A DNA stretch of 64,000 nt, taken from the NCBI RefSeq assembly GCF_009697385.1, contig NZ_VUNL01000002.1, positions 62,001 to 126,000 of the forward strand, read 5' to 3'. Position numbers and translations under genes: made by a program. Shown here piece by piece: positions 60,595-64,000 of this stretch (within the stretch, counting starts at the first letter, position 1; each line of letters begins with the position of its first letter). This stretch comes from Wylensekiella montiformis. GTDB lineage: Bacteria; Bacillota; Negativicutes; Selenomonadales; Selenomonadaceae. The notes beneath the pieces are model-generated. The model did not search any database. It was not told the origin of the DNA and saw nothing but the letters and a program-made list of their open reading frames with translations.

Positions 60595-62681
60595 GCCATC
60601 ACCGCCTCACAGATTTCCGTGCGGATGCCATGACGCGCCAACCGTTCCTGAACGAGCCCTGCAATCTCTTCCCGCGCATCCGGAAGCAAGAGATAAACAC
60701 AACCGTCCAGCACACCGACAAAGTCCTCATTGCGGACAACCCGATCCAGCTTCTCATCCAATCGCTCATAACTCATCCCGGTCATATCCACCCGAAGAGA
60801 CGCGACCGGCAGTTCCCCCTGCACCCTGCGGCGTTCTTTCAGCTCAGCGAGTATCTTGCGGAATTCCTCTTCCTTCAGGATACGCGTCGCACCGAAATAC
60901 CGCCGGGACTGGATCTCCGCCTCGTACTGATAGGCCCGTCCCATCGCGGACGAAATCAGCCGAGCCGTGACAGACAACAGATTCTGCTGAGACAGGCTCC
61001 ATTGATCAAAGCGCAGATCGAAAATCTCTACGACCGCAATCACACGGTCCTGCCAGACAATCGGCGCTGCCAAATCCGGCGTGTCTTTCGTCAGCTCCCG
61101 GTTCACGTAAACCGTCTTATCCCGGATCACACCCTGAAGATAGGGAACATGTTCTACCCGAAGGGAACGCGGCTGCCGGGCCGCCTGCTCCCCATGGCGC
61201 ACCTTCTGTCGCAGATACTGCTGCTGAGGCTCCAGCACATAGACTGCAATATCCTCCACGTCTAAAATCTCTGCGGTTACCTCCGCCGCCCGGGTAAATA
61301 TCGATTCCAGTTCCACACGATCCAGTTTGCGGATGATCCGGTACAGCCGGCCGATACTGTCTCCTTCATTGACGATCTGACGATACAAACGGTCCTTTAC
61401 AGCCAGCGTTTCTTCATACAAATTCTTCAAAAAATCATACCGCTCACGGGACTGCCGCTGCTGCCAACGAAAGGCTTCCCGTTCCTGTCTGCGGCTGTCC
61501 GAAAAATAACCGGTCAGTACAGCCGTAAACAAATAAGCGATCAAATGAAGGAGCACCGCCGGCACATAAAACAGCCCGATCAAATCGTTGCCTGCGCGAA
61601 GCAATCCGCCCAACAGCAGCACGGCAGATAATCCCATGGCCAGCAGTGCCTGACCACGGCCGTACAGGATCCCCATCGCACCAATATAAACGAAATTCAA
61701 ATCCAGCGCGATATCGGCACGTTCTGCTGCCCCGTTCTGAAGGTGCGCGGCCAGCGCCATCAGCATAAAACCGGCCAAATTTTCCGCATAGGGAACCGCA
61801 GCACGCAAAAACCCGCGGAAAACGCTCGCCCCATGCGCCTGTTTTCCGGGTTCTGTTTTTTCTTCATCCTGCATTGCCTCCCAGGTAAGGCGCAGGCCGG
61901 TTTTGAGGTCGTACTTTGGCTGCCAGCCCAATTCCCGCCTAGCCGCGTCGGCGGAAAGAACAGGCATCCCGAACGGTACGGCTTCTTCTGTGGAAAACAC
62001 CGGCTCATGGCCAGTGATCCCGCCAATCAGACGGCAAAAGGAACGCGCATCAACCGGACTGCCTGTCACGAGATTCAAAGGCTCTCCTTCATAACAGCGG
62101 GAAACCGCCTGATAAATTCCATAGACTGCATCATTCACATAGAGCAGGTCCCGCCTGCCCGCATCATCGGACAACGGGCGAAGCGGCGTGCCATCCCGAA
62201 CAGCGCGCATCCATTTTCCTGTCAGTCCAGCGGCGCCCGAACAAAGCGGACCGTAGACTTCCGGCAGACGAAGAACGGTCAAATGCCCGCCTGTCAACTC
62301 GGCCCAGGCCGCCGCGATGCGCTCTGCCATCGCGGCATTCCGGTCATCCGGCAGCCGATGATCGGGCTCTGCAACGGCTCCTGTCGAAGAGAGCAGATAC
62401 ACGGACCGCACCTTTCGCCTGCTGCATATGCTGAGTGTCTTCAAAAGCCGCTCCATCGGTGCCGCTTCTTCCCGTCCCTCCGACGGGCCGGTTGCGGCAT
62501 AAAGAAGCACCTCAATATTGTGCAGGCGAATCGTTTCTTCCGTCTTGCAGGAATCCGGTTCACCTGTCCAGAAGCGCCATCCCTCCTTCTCAAAAAGCGC
62601 CTGCAGGGGTCTGCTCCAAAGAGCATCATCCCCTGTCAGCAGCACCGTTTTCCTGAGCGTTTCTCTTCCCTTAGCATCCAT
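60591..62681 (-). CDS. pelD: c-di-GMP receptor PelD with N-terminal SDR-like domain
   Basis: 696 residues from MDAKGRETLRKT with AGGTGG five bases upstream. Residues ~10-275 resemble an extended SDR/NAD epimerase (VLLTGDD, VYLLSSTGAVAE, LRLPEVYGPL, RRDLLYVNDAVYGIYQAV), but the GxxGxxG loop and the YxxxK pair are missing. Then about four membrane helices (~298-392), a linker helix, a GAF domain (~455-585) and a degenerate GGDEF (~600-690). The GGDEF active motif reads LDGCV, while the RxxD inhibitory site is kept (RNED, ~650-653). This is the c-di-GMP-binding logic of PelD: binding switches on Pel synthesis. Confidence 0.88.
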   Translation of the reverse strand: MDAKGRETLRKTVLLTGDDALWSRPLQALFEKEGWRFWTGEPDSCKTEETIRLHNIEVLLYAATGPSEGREEAAPMERLLKTLSICSRRKVRSVYLLSSTGAVAEPDHRLPDDRNAAMAERIAAAWAELTGGHLTVLRLPEVYGPLCSGAAGLTGKWMRAVRDGTPLRPLSDDAGRRDLLYVNDAVYGIYQAVSRCYEGEPLNLVTGSPVDARSFCRLIGGITGHEPVFSTEEAVPFGMPVLSADAARRELGWQPKYDLKTGLRLTWEAMQDEEKTEPGKQAHGASVFRGFLRAAVPYAENLAGFMLMALAAHLQNGAAERADIALDLNFVYIGAMGILYGRGQALLAMGLSAVLLLGGLLRAGNDLIGLFYVPAVLLHLIAYLFTAVLTGYFSDSRRQEREAFRWQQRQSRERYDFLKNLYEETLAVKDRLYRQIVNEGDSIGRLYRIIRKLDRVELESIFTRAAEVTAEILDVEDIAVYVLEPQQQYLRQKVRHGEQAARQPRSLRVEHVPYLQGVIRDKTVYVNRELTKDTPDLAAPIVWQDRVIAVVEIFDLRFDQWSLSQQNLLSVTARLISSAMGRAYQYEAEIQSRRYFGATRILKEEEFRKILAELKERRRVQGELPVASLRVDMTGMSYERLDEKLDRVVRNEDFVGVLDGCVYLLLPDAREEIAGLVQERLARHGIRTEICEAVMA

Positions 62682-62730
62682 GCTTTCCACCTGCTTTCCC
62701 CATCTTATTGTTTTGAGCGGTCCCTGCCCG

Positions 62731-63777
62731 TCACACACGGGCGCATAAACGGATCACCACATGCTCCAGCATCTCGCTTCCTGCCTGTCCGGTCTTCATC
62801 TGATAATCCGCATCGGCCAATTCCAGCATAGACTGTTTCAGCGTCTCTTCCTTAAAACCGGATGCCGCCCTTCCCAGTTTTTCAGCAATGAACGGATTGA
62901 GTTCCAGAGGTTTTGCCAAAGCCTTGCCGCGGATCCCCTTTGCCTGAAGAACTGCGGCCTGCCACAATTGTCTCACGTGACGGGTCAGCAATGCCAGAAT
63001 CACTGTGAAATAGGTTCCGTCCTCCAGCTGGCGCCGCAGCAGCATCAGCGCTTTGCGGCCGTCCCGTTCGCTGATGGCATCCATCAGCGCAAAAACCGAT
63101 ACCTCCGGCAGGCCGGCAAAGACCCGGGCCAGATCCCTGCGGGTAATCTGCCGCTCCGCGGTAAACAAAGCCAGCTTGTCAAATTCCTGATCCAAAAACT
63201 CCAAAGAGATCTGCTGCATCATGCTGACCGCCCCATGGAAATACAGATACGCATCCCGATCCATCGTGCGGTGCATCGCCCGCAGTTTATCCTGAAGCCA
63301 CTCCTGAATGTTCCATGCCTTCACCGCCTCGGCTTCCAGTACCATTCCACCCGCCTCAACGGCCTTGTAAATACGGCGCCGCTTATCCGGCTTATCCGGT
63401 GAAACGAACACCACATAGCTGAACGGCGGCATATCGTGTAACACCTCGATCAGCCGCTCCGTTTTCTTATCTTTTCCCGCCGTCTTTTTTTCCGCGCTAT
63501 CACCATGGCGGGCGCGGAATAGCGCTGCGTTGCGAACCAGCAAGACATTTTTTTCCGCAAAAAACGGCATGGTTTCCAGCAATCCGACCAGATCGTCCGG
63601 ATCGATATCGCCCGGCAGAATCTGAACCGCATCTTTCGGGTCATTCTGTTCGGGAAAGAGACGCCGCAGGATTTCCTTCCACGCCCTGTCAATATAATAA
63701 TGTTCTTCTCCCGCCAGCAAAAACACATGCCGGACTTCCTCCCGGCCGAGTCTTGTCATGAATTCTCCGAATTTCAT
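62731..63777 (-). CDS. holA: DNA polymerase III delta subunit
   Basis: 348 residues. Clamp-loader delta features: HVFLLAGEEHYYIDRAWKEIL at the start, DIDPDDLVGLLETMPFFAEKNVLLVRNA (in parts), SVFALMDAISERDGRKALMLLRRQLEDG (in parts), and the C-terminal collar with LRRQ and ELADADYQMKTGQ. Opens the beta clamp. pelD begins 49 bases beyond its stop on the same strand with no evident promoter or terminator between them. Confidence 0.94.
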   Translation of the reverse strand: MKFGEFMTRLGREEVRHVFLLAGEEHYYIDRAWKEILRRLFPEQNDPKDAVQILPGDIDPDDLVGLLETMPFFAEKNVLLVRNAALFRARHGDSAEKKTAGKDKKTERLIEVLHDMPPFSYVVFVSPDKPDKRRRIYKAVEAGGMVLEAEAVKAWNIQEWLQDKLRAMHRTMDRDAYLYFHGAVSMMQQISLEFLDQEFDKLALFTAERQITRRDLARVFAGLPEVSVFALMDAISERDGRKALMLLRRQLEDGTYFTVILALLTRHVRQLWQAAVLQAKGIRGKALAKPLELNPFIAEKLGRAASGFKEETLKQSMLELADADYQMKTGQAGSEMLEHVVIRLCARV

Positions 63778-63841
63778 CTCCGCATGCCGCTTCTTTCTGA
63801 CTGATGTCCTGATCTTCCGTATTTCACACTACGTCCATTCT

Positions 63842-63870
63842 ATTATAATCAAAGGGCACCGCTTGAACAA
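63842..63870 (-). promoter_or_regulatory. Sigma-A promoter of holA (and possibly the Pel operon)
   Basis: On the minus strand, TTGTTC (63865-63870), 17 bases, TATAAT (63842-63847). The -35 box lies inside the preceding terminator hairpin. Confidence 0.7.
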
Positions 63871-63882
63871 GCGATACCCCTA
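63857..63882 (-). terminator. Intrinsic terminator of the glutamate dehydrogenase gene
   Basis: On the minus strand, GGGTATCGCTTG pairs with CAAGCGGTGCCC (G-U pairs included) around a two-base loop, followed by TTTGATT. Confidence 0.6.
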
Positions 63883-63904
63883 TTATAATTCCCTTCAAAT
63901 CAGA

Positions 63905-64000
63905 TTAAACCAATCCATGGGCCAGCATAATATTGGCCACCCGGACAAACGCCGTGATATTTGCACCGGCAACCAGATCGTCCGGATCCGCATATTTTTC
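63905..64000 (-). CDS. gdhA: NADP-type glutamate dehydrogenase, C-terminal end
   Basis: Only the last 31 codons lie in the window; the gene enters from the right edge. The residues DLVAGANITAFVRVANIMLAHGLV match the C-terminus of hexameric GdhA, which commonly ends in GANIAGFxKVADAMxAQG. It makes glutamate from 2-oxoglutarate and ammonia. Assignment rests on this short but characteristic end. Confidence 0.8.
   Translation of the reverse strand, partial: EKYADPDDLVAGANITAFVRVANIMLAHGLV

Overview
The window looks like a chromosomal segment from a diderm Firmicute of the class Negativicutes, probably the Selenomonas/Mitsuokella group. This is an inference. The regulatory features are Firmicute-like: a Trp T-box leader, a perfect CIRCE operator, an L10 leader with an intrinsic terminator, consensus sigma-A promoters, strong Shine-Dalgarno sites and many TTG/GTG starts. 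Yet one gene encodes a protein with a coiled coil and an apparent outer-membrane beta-barrel ending in Phe, which implies an outer membrane.

Layout. Positions 1-7.5 kb: end of a VTT-domain membrane protein, a Tat-exported phosphoesterase, a DUF4234/DUF4234/DUF2752 cluster, and a nitroreductase-galU-DUF445-DUF445 run. 7.7-12.1 kb: htpG under CIRCE, a half-length DapF-like protein, an AraC regulator and an Mrp-type Fe-S carrier. 12.1-23.6 kb: the transcription/translation block rpmG-secE-nusG-rplK-rplA-(L10 leader)-rplJ-rplL, then a separately promoted rpoB-rpoC with an attenuator-like hairpin in its leader. 23.8-24.25 kb: five tRNAs, including two initiator tRNAs. 24.4-29.9 kb: a PPi-type phosphofructokinase, a DEAD-box helicase, a SEC-C methionine aminopeptidase, an NlpC/P60 hydrolase and a polysaccharide deacetylase. 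30.1-33 kb: a gene patch with broken genes (DJ-1 lacking its start, a nitroreductase remnant) around HxlR, SRPBCC and YczE-like genes. 33-38.2 kb: clpB, thiE and a DUF4127 protein. 38.3-44.7 kb: a tryptophan locus in the order F-C-B-A-(88 aa gene)-E-G, without trpD, led by a Trp T-box. 44.8-51.6 kb: a secreted repeat protein, a GntP-like permease, a GltD-like oxidoreductase, a flavodoxin, thiT and an Fsr-like MFS transporter.

51.7-62.7 kb is the most interesting part: a tightly coupled operon for a Pel-type cationic exopolysaccharide. It runs pelD (degenerate SDR + membrane + GAF + degenerate GGDEF with an RxxD site), pelE, a DUF2194 deacetylase, pelF, pelG, a coiled-coil/beta-barrel protein and a GH114 hydrolase. 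The core resembles the Gram-positive pelDEA(DA)FG arrangement, but the operon adds an outer-membrane-type protein where a TPR-barrel PelB and lipoprotein PelC would be expected. That protein is a candidate for an undescribed Pel export porin adapted to the diderm Firmicute envelope. The operon follows holA with only 49 bases between them. The window ends in the 3' end of a glutamate dehydrogenase gene.
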